DNA of 64,000 nt, taken from Luteimonas vadosa. GTDB lineage: Bacteria > Pseudomonadota > Gammaproteobacteria > Xanthomonadales > Xanthomonadaceae. The stretch's first letter is position 1. Each line of letters begins with the position of its first letter. A model generated the notes under the pieces. That model was not told the origin of the DNA. It made no database searches and worked only from the letters and a program-made list of their open reading frames with translations. Shown here piece by piece: positions 49,421-59,229 of this stretch. Made by a program: the position numbers and the translations under genes. The stretch is taken from the NCBI RefSeq assembly GCF_039543545.1, contig NZ_BAABJY010000001.1, positions 496,001 to 560,000 on the forward strand, read 5' to 3'.

Positions 49421-51576
49421 AGCCGCTGCTGATCGAACTGGGCACCGAGGAGTTGCCGGTCAAGGCGCTGCCGGGACTGGCGCAGGCGCTGTTCGACGGC
49501 GTGGTCGCCGCGCTGGAAAAGCGCGGCATCGACGTCGAGCGTGGCGACGCCAGGCCCATGTATACGCCGCGACGCCTCGCCGCGCTGCTGCCTGGGGTTG
49601 CGACCGAACAGCCCGAGCAGCACGCCGAAGTCTTCGGGCCCTATTTGGACATCGCGCTGGACGGCGACGGCCAGCCCACCCGCGCCCTGCAGGGTTTCGC
49701 CGGCAAGGCCGGCGTGGACTGGACGGAACTGGAGCGCGCGACCGACGCCAAGGGCGAGCGCTTCGTGCACCGCTCCGTCAAACCCGGCGCGAAGACGGCC
49801 GACCTGCTGCCCGACGTGCTGCAGGAAGCCATCGCCGCGATGCCGATCCCCAAGCCCATGCGCTGGGGCGGCCACGACCACGCCTTCGCGCGGCCGGTGC
49901 ACTGGCTGGTCATGCTGCTGGGCGACGACGTGGTCGAAGCCACGGTGTTCGGCGTGCACGCCGATCGCATGAGCCGCGGCCACCGCTTCCTGCACGACAA
50001 GACGGTGTGGGTCGCGCGCCCGGACGACTATGTCGAGGCCTTGCGCGGGGCGAAGGTGCTGGTCGACCCGGACGAACGCCGCGCGCGCATCGTCGCGGAC
50101 GTCGAGGCCGCGGCCAGGGTCGATGGCGGCATGCCCCGCATCGACGACGACAACCTCGCCCAGGTGAACTGCCTGGTCGAATGGCCGGCGGCCGTCGCCT
50201 GCACCTTCGATGCCGGCTTCCTCGCCGTGCCGGCCGAAGCGCTGGTCGCGACGATGGAGGCCAACCAGAAGTTCTTCCCCGTGCTCGACGACGCCGGCCG
50301 GCTGAGCGAACGTTTCATCGGCGTCGCCAACGTCGCGCCGCAGGACGACAGCGAGATCCGCAAGGGCTACGAGCGCGTGATCCGCCCGCGCTTCGCCGAT
50401 GCCCGGTTCTTCTTCGACGAGGACCTGAAGCAGGGCCTGGCGTCGATGGACGACGGGCTGGCGACCGTGACCTACCAGGCGAAGCTGGGCACGGTCGCCG
50501 ACAAGGTCGGGCGCGTCGCGGCGCTGGCCGAAGCCCTCGCGCCCGGGCTGGGTGTCGATCCCGCGCTCGCACGCCGTGCCGCGGCACTGTCCAAGGCCGA
50601 CCTGCAGTCGCGGCTGGTCAACGAGTTCCCGGAGCTCCAGGGCATCGCCGGCCGGCACTACGCCATGCGCGACGCGTCGCTCGAAGACCTGGCCGAAGAC
50701 GACCGGCGGGCCGTGGCCAACGCCATCGACGAGGCCTACCGGCCGCGCTTCGCCGGCGACGACATCGCGCTGTCGCCACTGGGCAAGACGCTGGCGATCG
50801 CGGAACGGCTGGATACGCTCGCGGGCGGGTTCGCCGCCGGGTTGAAGCCGACGGGCAACAAGGATCCGTTCGCGCTGCGGCGGAATGCCCTGGGGTTGGC
50901 GCGGACGATCATCGAATCCGGTTTCGAACTGAACGTGCTTGCGTCCCTGGATACCGCGTTCAATGCGGTCGATGAAGGAATGCGGGAAGTCGCGTCCCTG
51001 AAGTCGTCCACGAACGAAGCGCGCGCGGGCACTCTCCGCATCGCGGGCGGTGTCGATGAGCGAAAGTCGGACCTCTACGACTTCATCCTCGACCGCCTGC
51101 GCGGCTACTACGCCGACCGAGGCGTACCGGTCCAGCACTTCAACGCCGTCGCGGCATTGCGCCCCGCCTCGCTCTACGACTTCGACCGCCGCATCGACGC
51201 CATCGGCAGCTTCGCCGCGCTGCCCGAGGCCGAGGCGCTGGCCGCCGCCAACAAGCGCATCGGCAACATCCTGAAGAAGGCCGACGGCGTGGCGACCGAC
51301 ACCATCGATCCCGCCCTGCTGCGCGAGCCCGCCGAGCGCGCGCTCGCCGAGGCCGTCGAAGCGGTCTACGCCGAAACCCACGACGGCCTGGCCCGCGGCG
51401 ATTACGCCGACGTGCTCACCCATCTCGCCCGGCTGCGCCCCCAGGTCGACGCCTTCTTCGACGCGGTGATGGTCAATGCCGACGACGAGGCCCTGCGCCG
51501 CAACCGGCTGGCCCTGCTCAAGCGCCTGTCCGACCGCCTCGGCAGCGTCGCCGCGATCGAGCACCTCTCGGGCTGA
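49417..51576 (+). CDS. glyS: Glycyl-tRNA synthetase beta subunit
   Basis: 719 residues (E. coli 689). Conserved segments are LLIELGTEELPVKALP, YTPRRLA, MRWGGHDHAFARPVHWL, NCLVEWPAAVACTFD, MEANQKFFPV, FFFDEDLKQGL, LVNEFPELQGIAGRHYA and DPFALRRNALGLARTIIE. It binds tRNA and supports the alpha-subunit active site. The GTG start overlaps the GST stop. Residues ~510-545 contain an extra, more A/T-containing stretch before LYDFILDRLRGYY. Confidence 0.97.
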   Translation: MKPLLIELGTEELPVKALPGLAQALFDGVVAALEKRGIDVERGDARPMYTPRRLAALLPGVATEQPEQHAEVFGPYLDIALDGDGQPTRALQGFAGKAGVDWTELERATDAKGERFVHRSVKPGAKTADLLPDVLQEAIAAMPIPKPMRWGGHDHAFARPVHWLVMLLGDDVVEATVFGVHADRMSRGHRFLHDKTVWVARPDDYVEALRGAKVLVDPDERRARIVADVEAAARVDGGMPRIDDDNLAQVNCLVEWPAAVACTFDAGFLAVPAEALVATMEANQKFFPVLDDAGRLSERFIGVANVAPQDDSEIRKGYERVIRPRFADARFFFDEDLKQGLASMDDGLATVTYQAKLGTVADKVGRVAALAEALAPGLGVDPALARRAAALSKADLQSRLVNEFPELQGIAGRHYAMRDASLEDLAEDDRRAVANAIDEAYRPRFAGDDIALSPLGKTLAIAERLDTLAGGFAAGLKPTGNKDPFALRRNALGLARTIIESGFELNVLASLDTAFNAVDEGMREVASLKSSTNEARAGTLRIAGGVDERKSDLYDFILDRLRGYYADRGVPVQHFNAVAALRPASLYDFDRRIDAIGSFAALPEAEALAAANKRIGNILKKADGVATDTIDPALLREPAERALAEAVEAVYAETHDGLARGDYADVLTHLARLRPQVDAFFDAVMVNADDEALRRNRLALLKRLSDRLGSVAAIEHLSG

Positions 51577-51643
51577 CTTCCCGGGGTCGCGCCTTGCCCG
51601 CCGTGGATGCACACTGGGCCTTCGAGACCCCCTGGAGACGTCG

Positions 51644-51841
51644 ATGAAGGGCACCAGCACCACAGCCGTGCAGGACGGCGACCGTTGCGAGGTCGTCGCC
51701 GGGACGCACAAGGGCAAGTCCGGCACCATCCGCGACATCAACACCAGCAAGTCCGGCAACGTCACCATCACCGTGGTGCAGGACGACGGCCAGCGCTTCA
51801 AGACCCTGGCACGAAACGTCGTCGTGCGCCGGGGCGCGTGA
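51644..51841 (+). CDS. Small KOW-domain protein
   Basis: 65 residues. DGDRCEVVAGTHKGKSGTIRDI is a KOW motif as in NusG and several ribosomal proteins, suggesting RNA or ribosome binding. CTGGAG lies 6-7 nt before the ATG. Function unknown. It lies 67 nt after glyS and could be read through from it. Confidence 0.8.
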   Translation: MKGTSTTAVQDGDRCEVVAGTHKGKSGTIRDINTSKSGNVTITVVQDDGQRFKTLARNVVVRRGA

Positions 51842-51875
51842 CGCGGCCCGGCGGCCCGGCGGGCGCGAAGCCGTC

Positions 51876-53351
51876 CTAGTCCAGGCCGTACTGGGCGCGT
51901 AGCGCCCGCGCGGAGGTCGCGGCCGCGTGATCCCGCCGGACGTCCGGCTGGCCGCCTGCTTTCTCGACCAGCTGCAATCCCAGCGTTCGCAGAGCCTCGA
52001 CGATCGGCAACGCTTCCCTGCCGCTGAGGTGGCGCTGGCGGAAGCCCTCCCAGTCGTGCATCTGCGTCGCGTCCAGTGCGGCGCGGATGTCCCGCCAGTC
52101 GTAGTCGCGGGCGCCACGATCCGTCCGCCGCCACAACGCCGCGAACACGTCGTCCAGGTCCCGTTCGCCTTCGCTGGCATCCCGGATCGCGACGTCCCAG
52201 AGGAAGGCGGTGAGCGCGCCGCCGCTGTACAGCGGCGGGCCCTTGCGCGTGCCCGGCGCCTCCAGCGTCGACTCCAGCCGACGGTAGTTGGCGACATGCG
52301 TCGACAGCGACTGCAGGAACTGGTCGGGCGTGACCAACCCGGCCTCCAGCATCGCCCGGTTGGCCATGTACTCGGTGAACCCTTCCTGGAACCACTGCGT
52401 CGCCGCGTAGTCCTTGCCGCGCAGTCGCCACCCGTTCCAGTAATGGAACAGCTCATGCGCCAGGGTATTGCCCCAGCGCGCGCGATTTCCGGGCCCGGGC
52501 GGATCCTCCACGGTCATGGCGAAGCTGTTGCGAAACGATTCGCCGCCCCTGGCACGCTGCGGCATCAACACCATGAGATAGGGCGGCGCACCCTCCACCG
52601 GCAGCAGTCGGGTGTATTGCCTGGCGATCGGGTCGACGGTGCCGCGCACTTCCGTGCTTGCCTGCCGCCAATGGCCCAGCGGCACCAGGGTGACCGTAAA
52701 GCCTTCGCTTCGGACTGAGTCGGGCCGGTGCCGCGTCAGCACGAAAAGGTTGTCGACCAGGTCCGGCACGCTCCCCGCGACGAACCCCGGTCCATCGCCC
52801 GCCCCGGGCCATGGGCTGGCGACATGCCAGCCCTCCGGCGCGTCGATGCCGACGTGGCTGGCGGACTGGCCCGGCACCGTGATGAACACGGAACGCCCGG
52901 CCAGCACGATGGCGTCGGCATCGGCGTAGCCGGACTCGTTCGCGGCCGGCCAGTCCAGCGCCACCAGGGGCGCGTAGTCGACCTGGTAATGCAAGGTCAC
53001 GGGTCCCGTGGCTTCGCGCGCCAGGCGCCAGCCCTCCTCGCCCACTGGCTCGACGCCGATCGGGCTGCCATCCGGCGCGGCGGCACGCAGGCCGGACACG
53101 ATGCCCGGCCACCCTTGCCGGTCGAGCACGTCGATCCCGCCCGGGCGCGTGGTCGACATCTGCAGGCGGTCCGCCACCGAGGGCAAGGTCGCGGTCACGT
53201 GGAGCCTCAGCGGGGCGACGCGATCGATTGCGATCGCATAGCGGGCCCCCGCGCCCATCGCGGCCGGCATGGCGGGCCCTGCGCCCCCGTTGGTCGCGCA
53301 TCCGCACAGGAGCAGGAGCACTGACAGTCCCACCCGCGTCCAATTCGCCAT
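51876..53351 (-). CDS. M61-like zinc aminopeptidase lipoprotein
   Basis: 491 residues. Lipoprotein signal with Cys18 (LLLLCGC), N-terminal beta-domain, then the gluzincin motif HELFH (H299, E300, H303) and a third ligand in WFQEGFTEYMAN (E323 or E327), as in M1/M61 peptidases. No PDZ domain is obvious at the C-terminus, unlike classical glycyl aminopeptidases. It is probably an envelope exopeptidase. GGGAGGGGACG precedes the ATG. It diverges from tamA. Confidence 0.85.
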   Translation of the reverse strand: MANWTRVGLSVLLLLCGCATNGGAGPAMPAAMGAGARYAIAIDRVAPLRLHVTATLPSVADRLQMSTTRPGGIDVLDRQGWPGIVSGLRAAAPDGSPIGVEPVGEEGWRLAREATGPVTLHYQVDYAPLVALDWPAANESGYADADAIVLAGRSVFITVPGQSASHVGIDAPEGWHVASPWPGAGDGPGFVAGSVPDLVDNLFVLTRHRPDSVRSEGFTVTLVPLGHWRQASTEVRGTVDPIARQYTRLLPVEGAPPYLMVLMPQRARGGESFRNSFAMTVEDPPGPGNRARWGNTLAHELFHYWNGWRLRGKDYAATQWFQEGFTEYMANRAMLEAGLVTPDQFLQSLSTHVANYRRLESTLEAPGTRKGPPLYSGGALTAFLWDVAIRDASEGERDLDDVFAALWRRTDRGARDYDWRDIRAALDATQMHDWEGFRQRHLSGREALPIVEALRTLGLQLVEKAGGQPDVRRDHAAATSARALRAQYGLD

Positions 53352-53449
53352 CGTCCCCTCCCGCGTTTGCCCCATACATCCTGATGCCACAGCGGGTTGG
53401 ATCGTCGCAAGCGGGCTCGCACCGTTCATGGAAGCCGGTGCCGCACGGT

Positions 53450-53455
53450 TATCCT
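53450..53455 (+). promoter_or_regulatory. -10 hexamer TATCCT 7 nt before tamA ATG
   Basis: TATCCT-GAGGCCG-ATG; short or no leader predicted for tamA-tamB. The GAGG between the hexamer and ATG could also act as a Shine-Dalgarno if transcription starts further upstream. Confidence 0.4.
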
Positions 53456-53462
53456 GAGGCCG

Positions 53463-55247
53463 ATGCGCACGCCACTCCTCCTGTTCTTCGCTTGCCTGCT
53501 GGCCGTCGCCGCCCCGGCGCAGGCGGCATCGGTGGCCGAGGTGGAGATCGTCGGCCTCGACGAGGAAATGACGGAGAACGTGCGCGTTTCGCTGTCGGCG
53601 GTCGACGCCATCGGCAGGCAGGTGCCGCCACGACGCATCGAGTACCTGGTGCGCGTCGCCGAAGAGGAGACCCGCGAGGCGCTGGCGCCGTTCGGCTACT
53701 ACTCGCCGGAGATCTCGATCCAGCGCAGCGGCCGCGGTGACGACATCGCCCTGACCATCACGGTGGATCCCGGCGAGCCGGTGCGGGTTCGCCACGCCGA
53801 CATCGCCATCGTCGGCGAAGGCGGCAAGGACCGCTACCTCAAGCGCGACCTTGCCAGGTTCAAGCCCGCCCAGGGCGAGGTGTTCGACCACGCCACCTAC
53901 GAGAAGAGCAAGCTGCGCATCACCCACCGGCTGGCCGAGCGCGGCTATTTCGACGCCGATTTCGCCTCGCGCCGCGTCGAGGTCACCCGTGCCGACAACG
54001 CCGCCGACATCGACCTGGCGTGGACCAGCGGCGCACGCTACGACATGGGCCCGACGACGTTCGAGCAGTCGCCCGAGGCCATCATCCGCGAGTCCCTGCT
54101 GCGCAAGCTGCTGTACTGGAACGAGGGCGAGTACTACCACCAGGGCCGCCTCGACCGTCTGCGCAAGTCGCTGGTCAGGCTCGACTACTTCAGCCAGATC
54201 GACATCCAGCCGCTGCCCGGCGAGGCGGTCAACAAGCGCGTCCCCGTCCAGGTCACGCTCAAGCCTGCCAAGCGCACCATCTACACCGTCGGCCTGAGCT
54301 ACGGCTCCGAGAGCGGCGCGGGCGTGTCGCTCGGCCTGGAGCGGCGCTACGTCAACGACCGCGGCCACAAGGCGCTGGCGCAACTGGACTACGCCGAGAA
54401 CCTCAAGTCGCTCACCCTGCAGTACCGCATCCCGGCGTTCGCGTGGCTGGACGGCTGGTACACCTTCAGCCTCAAGGCGACCGACGAGATGAGCAAGTAC
54501 ATCGACGACCGCCGCGTCGAGTTCGTCGCCGCGCGCAGCGGCGAGATCAACCAGCACCTCAACGCCGTGGTGTCGCTGCATGCCCTGCGCGAGCGCTGGT
54601 ACTTCCAGGTCGCCGACGACGGCGGCGCGCTCGCCGAACCCGACTACCGCTACGCGTCGCTGCTCTACCCGCAGTTGCGCGGCGAATACATCGACGTCGA
54701 CGACCGCCTGTTCCCGACGCGCGGCATCGGCGGCTCGCTGCGCCTGGCCGGCGCGGTCGAAGGCGCCGGCTCGGACGCCAGCTTCGGCCAGGTGCAGGCG
54801 CGCGCGACGTGGTTCAAGGGCCTGGGCGAGCGCAACCGCCTGATCGTGCGCGGCGAAATCGGCCACACCTTCGTCGACCTGCTGACCGACCTGCCGCCCA
54901 GCCTGCGCTTCTACGCCGGCGGCGACCGCAGCATCCGTGGCTACGAGTTCCGCGAGGTCGGGCCGAGCATCGCGATCGACGGCGGCGAACGCTATTCGAC
55001 CGGCGCGCGCAACCTGGTCACCGCCAGCGTCGAGTTCGAGCGTTACTTCAACCCGACCTGGGGCGGGGCGGTGTTCGTCGACGGCGGCGACGCGTTCAAC
55101 GGCAGCACGCCGGACTGGCACGTCGGCGTCGGCATCGGCGTGCGCTACCGCTCACCGGTCGGGCCGATCAAGTTCGACATCGCGCGCGGCCTCGACGACC
55201 CGAACTCGCCATTCACCATCGGCCTGAGCATCGGGGCGGACTTCTGA
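53463..55247 (+). CDS. tamA: Translocation and assembly module outer-membrane protein TamA
   Basis: 594 residues. Signal peptide (AVAAPAQA/ASVAEVEIVG), three POTRA domains to about residue 265, and a C-terminal Omp85 16-strand barrel with the lid motif GDRSIRGYEFREVGP and the final strand FTIGLSIGADF. With TamB it helps insert outer-membrane proteins and move phospholipids across the envelope. The stop overlaps the tamB start by one base (TGATG). Confidence 0.94.
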   Translation: MRTPLLLFFACLLAVAAPAQAASVAEVEIVGLDEEMTENVRVSLSAVDAIGRQVPPRRIEYLVRVAEEETREALAPFGYYSPEISIQRSGRGDDIALTITVDPGEPVRVRHADIAIVGEGGKDRYLKRDLARFKPAQGEVFDHATYEKSKLRITHRLAERGYFDADFASRRVEVTRADNAADIDLAWTSGARYDMGPTTFEQSPEAIIRESLLRKLLYWNEGEYYHQGRLDRLRKSLVRLDYFSQIDIQPLPGEAVNKRVPVQVTLKPAKRTIYTVGLSYGSESGAGVSLGLERRYVNDRGHKALAQLDYAENLKSLTLQYRIPAFAWLDGWYTFSLKATDEMSKYIDDRRVEFVAARSGEINQHLNAVVSLHALRERWYFQVADDGGALAEPDYRYASLLYPQLRGEYIDVDDRLFPTRGIGGSLRLAGAVEGAGSDASFGQVQARATWFKGLGERNRLIVRGEIGHTFVDLLTDLPPSLRFYAGGDRSIRGYEFREVGPSIAIDGGERYSTGARNLVTASVEFERYFNPTWGGAVFVDGGDAFNGSTPDWHVGVGIGVRYRSPVGPIKFDIARGLDDPNSPFTIGLSIGADF

Positions 55248-58200
55248 TGGCCGGACCGGCGAACACCCGGCGGGACGACCTGTCGCCCGAGGAACGCGAG
55301 GCGCGCATCGCCGAACTGCGGACCAGGCGGCGCGCACGGATGCGCAAGCTCGCGATCCGCTCGGCACTGGGCACCGGCGTGCTGGTCGCCCTGCTCGCGG
55401 TGTTCGCGTACTGGGCGTTGACGACGGTGGGTGGTCGCGGTTTCCTGCTGTCGCAGATCGTGCAGCGGCTGCCGGCAGGGACCGAACTGACCTGGCGCGA
55501 GGCGGAAGGTCCGGCGGCCGGGCCGCTGGTGCTGCGAGGGGTGCGCTTCGTGATGCGCAGCTGCCCCGATGCCGGTGGCGAACCGGTACCGTTCGGGCAG
55601 TGTGCCGAGCCGGGGGTGCTGACCTTCACCGCGCGGCGGGTGATGCTCGATCCCGACATCCGTCCCCTGTTCGGCATGCTGCTGCGGCTGGACGCGCTGG
55701 AGATCGAGGGCGCGGTCCTTGACCTGCCAAGGACCGACGAACCCTTCGAACTGCCCCGCTGGCCGGACGTGCTGCCGCGCATCGAACCGCCGCTGGGCCT
55801 GCAGGCCGACAGCATCCGCATCGATGGTTTCCGGGTCGCCCGTGGTGGCGAGGCGGTGGTCGACATCCGCAGTGCGCGCGGCGGCATCGACGCCCGTTCG
55901 GGCAAGTTGCACGTCGAACGACTGGTGGTCGACAGCGATCGTGGCCTGTTCCGCGTCCATGGCGACTACGCGCCCCGCGACGACTACGCCACCGAGCTGA
56001 GCGCCAGCGCGCTGCTGCCGGCCCCGCCGGGACGCACGCGTCCCCGGATTGGGCTGGCGGCGATCGGCAACCTCGACGCGATGGACGTGGCCCTGGACGG
56101 CCACGCGCCGGCGCCGCTGCGCGCGCGGCTCACCTTGCGCGGACGCGACCGGCCGCGCTGGACCTTGCGCGCCGACAGCACGGCGCTGGATCCGGCGCTG
56201 CTCGCCGGGACGGGCGAGCCCGGCACGCCACTGGCGGTCAACCTGCGCGCCACCGGTGTCGGCGGCGATGCGCGCCTGCGCGGGCGGCTGGCACGGGGCG
56301 ACCTGGTCGCGGTGCTGCAGCCCTCGCGGCTGCGCATCGAAGAGCAGGTGCTTGAATTGCGGCCGCTGGTCGTCGATGCCTTCGGCGGTCGCATCGAGGC
56401 GCGCGGCCGCGGCAACTTCGCCGAGCCGGACAACGCCGATTTCCGCTTCGCCGTCCGTGCCCGCGACTTGGTCTTCGGCGGCGCGCCAGGAACGGATGGC
56501 GGCGCCGAGCCCGCGCCCGCCATCGGCGCGGACGCCCGCTTCGGCATCGCCGGCACCACCCGCGCCTGGGCGGCGATCGGCCAAGCCACCCTGACCCGGG
56601 ACGACCAGCAGGCGACGATCGCGTTCGACGGCCGCGGCGATGCCGAGGCGATGCGCCTGCGCAAGGCCCGCGTCGCGATGCCCACGGGCACGCTGGACGC
56701 CACCGGCCAGGTCGGTTGGACGCCGGCGCTGGGCTGGGACCTGGAGGCGCGGCTCGCCGGATTCGACCCGGGGTATTTCGCCAGCGGCTGGAACGGCGCG
56801 GTCAACGGGCGCCTGGCCAGCACCGGACGGACGCGCGACGACGGCGGCCTCGACGTCCAGGTCGACGCACGGCAGCTGGGCGGCCAGCTGCGCGGACGCA
56901 AGCTGGACGGGCAGGCGTCGCTGGCGATCCACGGCCCGGCGACCGGGGGCACGCGCACCGACTACGCAGGCGAGATCGCGCTGACCCTGGGGGGCAGCCG
57001 GATCGACGCGCGTGGCACCGTGGCGCAGGCGCTGGACGTCGACGCCAGGCTGACGCCGTTGCAGCTGGCCGACCTCCTGCCCGGTGCCGCCGGCACGCTG
57101 CGCGGGACCTTGTCCCTGACCGGCACGCGCGATGCACCGAATGTCGTCGTCGACCTCGAGGGCAGCGGGCTGCAATACGGCGACACGACCGCCGCGAACC
57201 TGGACGCACGGGGCCGGCTGCCCTGGCGCGGGGGTGGCGGGGCGCTGGCGATCCGGGCGCAGGGCGTGCAGGCCGGCGTCGCGCTCGACACCTTGCGCAT
57301 CGACGCCACGGGCGCCGTCGAGGACCTGCGGCTGGAAGCCGCCGCGCGCGGCGACATCGGCGCGCTCGACCTCGACGGCACGCTCGCCCGCGACCGGCGC
57401 GGCCAGTGGAACGGCACGCTTGCGGCATTCCAGCTCGACGCGGCCAAGGGCGCGACCTGGCGGCTGCAGTCACCGGCGCGGTTCGCGCAGGCCGGCAGCG
57501 GCTTCACCCTGTCCGAGAGTTGTTTCACATCCGGTGGCGGCGGATCGCTCTGCGCCAGCGCCGACTGGCCGCGCCGTGGCCTCACCGTGGATGGCAACGC
57601 CTTGCCGCTGTCCCTGGTCGAGCCCTACCTGCCCAGGCGGGAGGATGGGCGCCGCTGGCGACTCAGCGGCGACGTCACCCTCGATGCGCGGATCCGGCCC
57701 GCCGGCAACGCCTACCAGGGCAGCGCGCGGATCGCCTCGTCCGCCGGCGGCCTGCGCGTCGGCGACCGCGCCCGGCGCGACATGCTCAGCTACCGCGGCC
57801 TGGTGCTCGACGCCGATTTCGGACCGCAGCGCATCGACGCCACGCTGGATGGCGGGTTCAACGGCGACGGTCGCCTCCAGGCCCGCGTGCAGACTGGCTG
57901 GGACACCTATGCGCCGCTCACCGGTGACGTCGCCATCGACACCGACGAACTGACCTGGATGGAGCTGTTCTCGCCGGACATCCTCGACCCGAAAGGCCAG
58001 CTGGACGCCCGCATCACCCTGGGCGGCACGCGCGCCGAACCCACGATCGGCGGCCAGGCGCGGCTGAGCGAGTTCACCACCGAGATCCCGTCGCTGGGCC
58101 TCGTGCTGCAACGCGGCCAGGTGCGCATGGATGCGTTGCCCGACGGCACGGCGCGCATCGAGGGCAGCGTGCACTCGGGCGAAGGCGTGCTGCATGTCGA

Positions 58201-59194
58201 CGGCACACTGGGCTGGCGTACCGATGCCGCCACCGGCGCCGCCGCGCCGCTGGTGCTCAACGTCCGCGGCGACAACGTCCTGGTGTCCGACACCCGCGAT
58301 CTGCGCGCGATCGCCTCGCCCGACCTGGTCGTGCGCTACGGCGGCGACGCGCCGCTGAGCGTCACCGGCACGGTCGAGGTGCCGAGCGCCGTGCTCGACC
58401 TCGAGCGCCTCGACCAGGGCGTCCCGGCCTCGCCCGACGTGGTGGTGCTGGACCCGGTGGACCCGGAAGACACCGGCATCGCCACGCCGCTCGCGCTCGA
58501 CCTGACCCTGGTGATGGGCGACGACGTGCAGCTGCGCGGCTTCGGACTCGACGGCACCCTCGGCGGCCAGATGCGGGTGCGCTCGCAGCCGGGCCGCGAG
58601 ATGACCGCGCAGGGCGTGCTCGAGGTCGGCGGGACCTACACCGCCTACGGCCAGGAGCTGGCGATCACCCGTGGCCGCTTGCAATGGTCCAACGGGCGGG
58701 TGGCCGATCCCATCCTCGACATCCGCGCCGAACGCGAGATCGAATCGCGCGACGTCACCGCCGGCATCGACGTCAGCGGCCGCGCCTCGGCGCCGCGCGC
58801 CGAGGTCTGGAGTTCGCCGCCGACCAGCCAGTCCGACGCCCTGGCCTACCTCACGCTCGGGCGCCCGACGTCCAGCCTGACCGGTGCCGAAGGGCAGCAG
58901 ATCAACGCCGCCTCGGCCGCGCTCAACGCCGGCGGCAACCTGCTCGCCGCGCGCCTCGGCACGAGGCTCGGGCTCGACGCCGCCGGCATCAGCGACTCGC
59001 GGGCGCTGGGCGGCAGCGTGCTGGGCATCGGCAAGCAGCTCTCGCCGCGGCTGTACGTCGGGTTCGGCGTCTCGCTGCTGGGCACCGGCCAGGTGGTGAC
59101 GCTGAAGTACCTGCTGAGCAGGGGCTTCGACATCGAGATCGAATCGAGCACGCTGGAGAACCGCGGCTCGATCAACTGGCGCAAGGAGAAATAG
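55247..59194 (+). CDS. tamB: Translocation and assembly module inner-membrane protein TamB
   Basis: 1315 residues. A cytoplasmic basic N-terminus, one TM helix at ~39-60 (ALGTGVLVALLAVFAYWAL), then a very long periplasmic beta-taco repeat region, and the DUF490 C-terminus (GGTYTAYGQELAITRGRLQW...DILDIRAEREIE...LTLGRPTSSL... in order) that docks on TamA. AsmA-like bridge proteins of this kind carry lipids across the periplasm. It is directly coupled to tamA. Confidence 0.94.
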   Translation: MAGPANTRRDDLSPEEREARIAELRTRRRARMRKLAIRSALGTGVLVALLAVFAYWALTTVGGRGFLLSQIVQRLPAGTELTWREAEGPAAGPLVLRGVRFVMRSCPDAGGEPVPFGQCAEPGVLTFTARRVMLDPDIRPLFGMLLRLDALEIEGAVLDLPRTDEPFELPRWPDVLPRIEPPLGLQADSIRIDGFRVARGGEAVVDIRSARGGIDARSGKLHVERLVVDSDRGLFRVHGDYAPRDDYATELSASALLPAPPGRTRPRIGLAAIGNLDAMDVALDGHAPAPLRARLTLRGRDRPRWTLRADSTALDPALLAGTGEPGTPLAVNLRATGVGGDARLRGRLARGDLVAVLQPSRLRIEEQVLELRPLVVDAFGGRIEARGRGNFAEPDNADFRFAVRARDLVFGGAPGTDGGAEPAPAIGADARFGIAGTTRAWAAIGQATLTRDDQQATIAFDGRGDAEAMRLRKARVAMPTGTLDATGQVGWTPALGWDLEARLAGFDPGYFASGWNGAVNGRLASTGRTRDDGGLDVQVDARQLGGQLRGRKLDGQASLAIHGPATGGTRTDYAGEIALTLGGSRIDARGTVAQALDVDARLTPLQLADLLPGAAGTLRGTLSLTGTRDAPNVVVDLEGSGLQYGDTTAANLDARGRLPWRGGGGALAIRAQGVQAGVALDTLRIDATGAVEDLRLEAAARGDIGALDLDGTLARDRRGQWNGTLAAFQLDAAKGATWRLQSPARFAQAGSGFTLSESCFTSGGGGSLCASADWPRRGLTVDGNALPLSLVEPYLPRREDGRRWRLSGDVTLDARIRPAGNAYQGSARIASSAGGLRVGDRARRDMLSYRGLVLDADFGPQRIDATLDGGFNGDGRLQARVQTGWDTYAPLTGDVAIDTDELTWMELFSPDILDPKGQLDARITLGGTRAEPTIGGQARLSEFTTEIPSLGLVLQRGQVRMDALPDGTARIEGSVHSGEGVLHVDGTLGWRTDAATGAAAPLVLNVRGDNVLVSDTRDLRAIASPDLVVRYGGDAPLSVTGTVEVPSAVLDLERLDQGVPASPDVVVLDPVDPEDTGIATPLALDLTLVMGDDVQLRGFGLDGTLGGQMRVRSQPGREMTAQGVLEVGGTYTAYGQELAITRGRLQWSNGRVADPILDIRAEREIESRDVTAGIDVSGRASAPRAEVWSSPPTSQSDALAYLTLGRPTSSLTGAEGQQINAASAALNAGGNLLAARLGTRLGLDAAGISDSRALGGSVLGIGKQLSPRLYVGFGVSLLGTGQVVTLKYLLSRGFDIEIESSTLENRGSINWRKEK

Positions 59195-59229
59195 GCCGTC
59201 CGGGGCGACGCGCTGGCAGCCTGTCGCCG

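Noticed and set aside
54020..55246. Open extension of tamB back through tamA
   Set aside because: Same GC artefact; TamB begins at 55247 with a cytoplasmic tail and TM helix, and TamA motifs are in the other frame.
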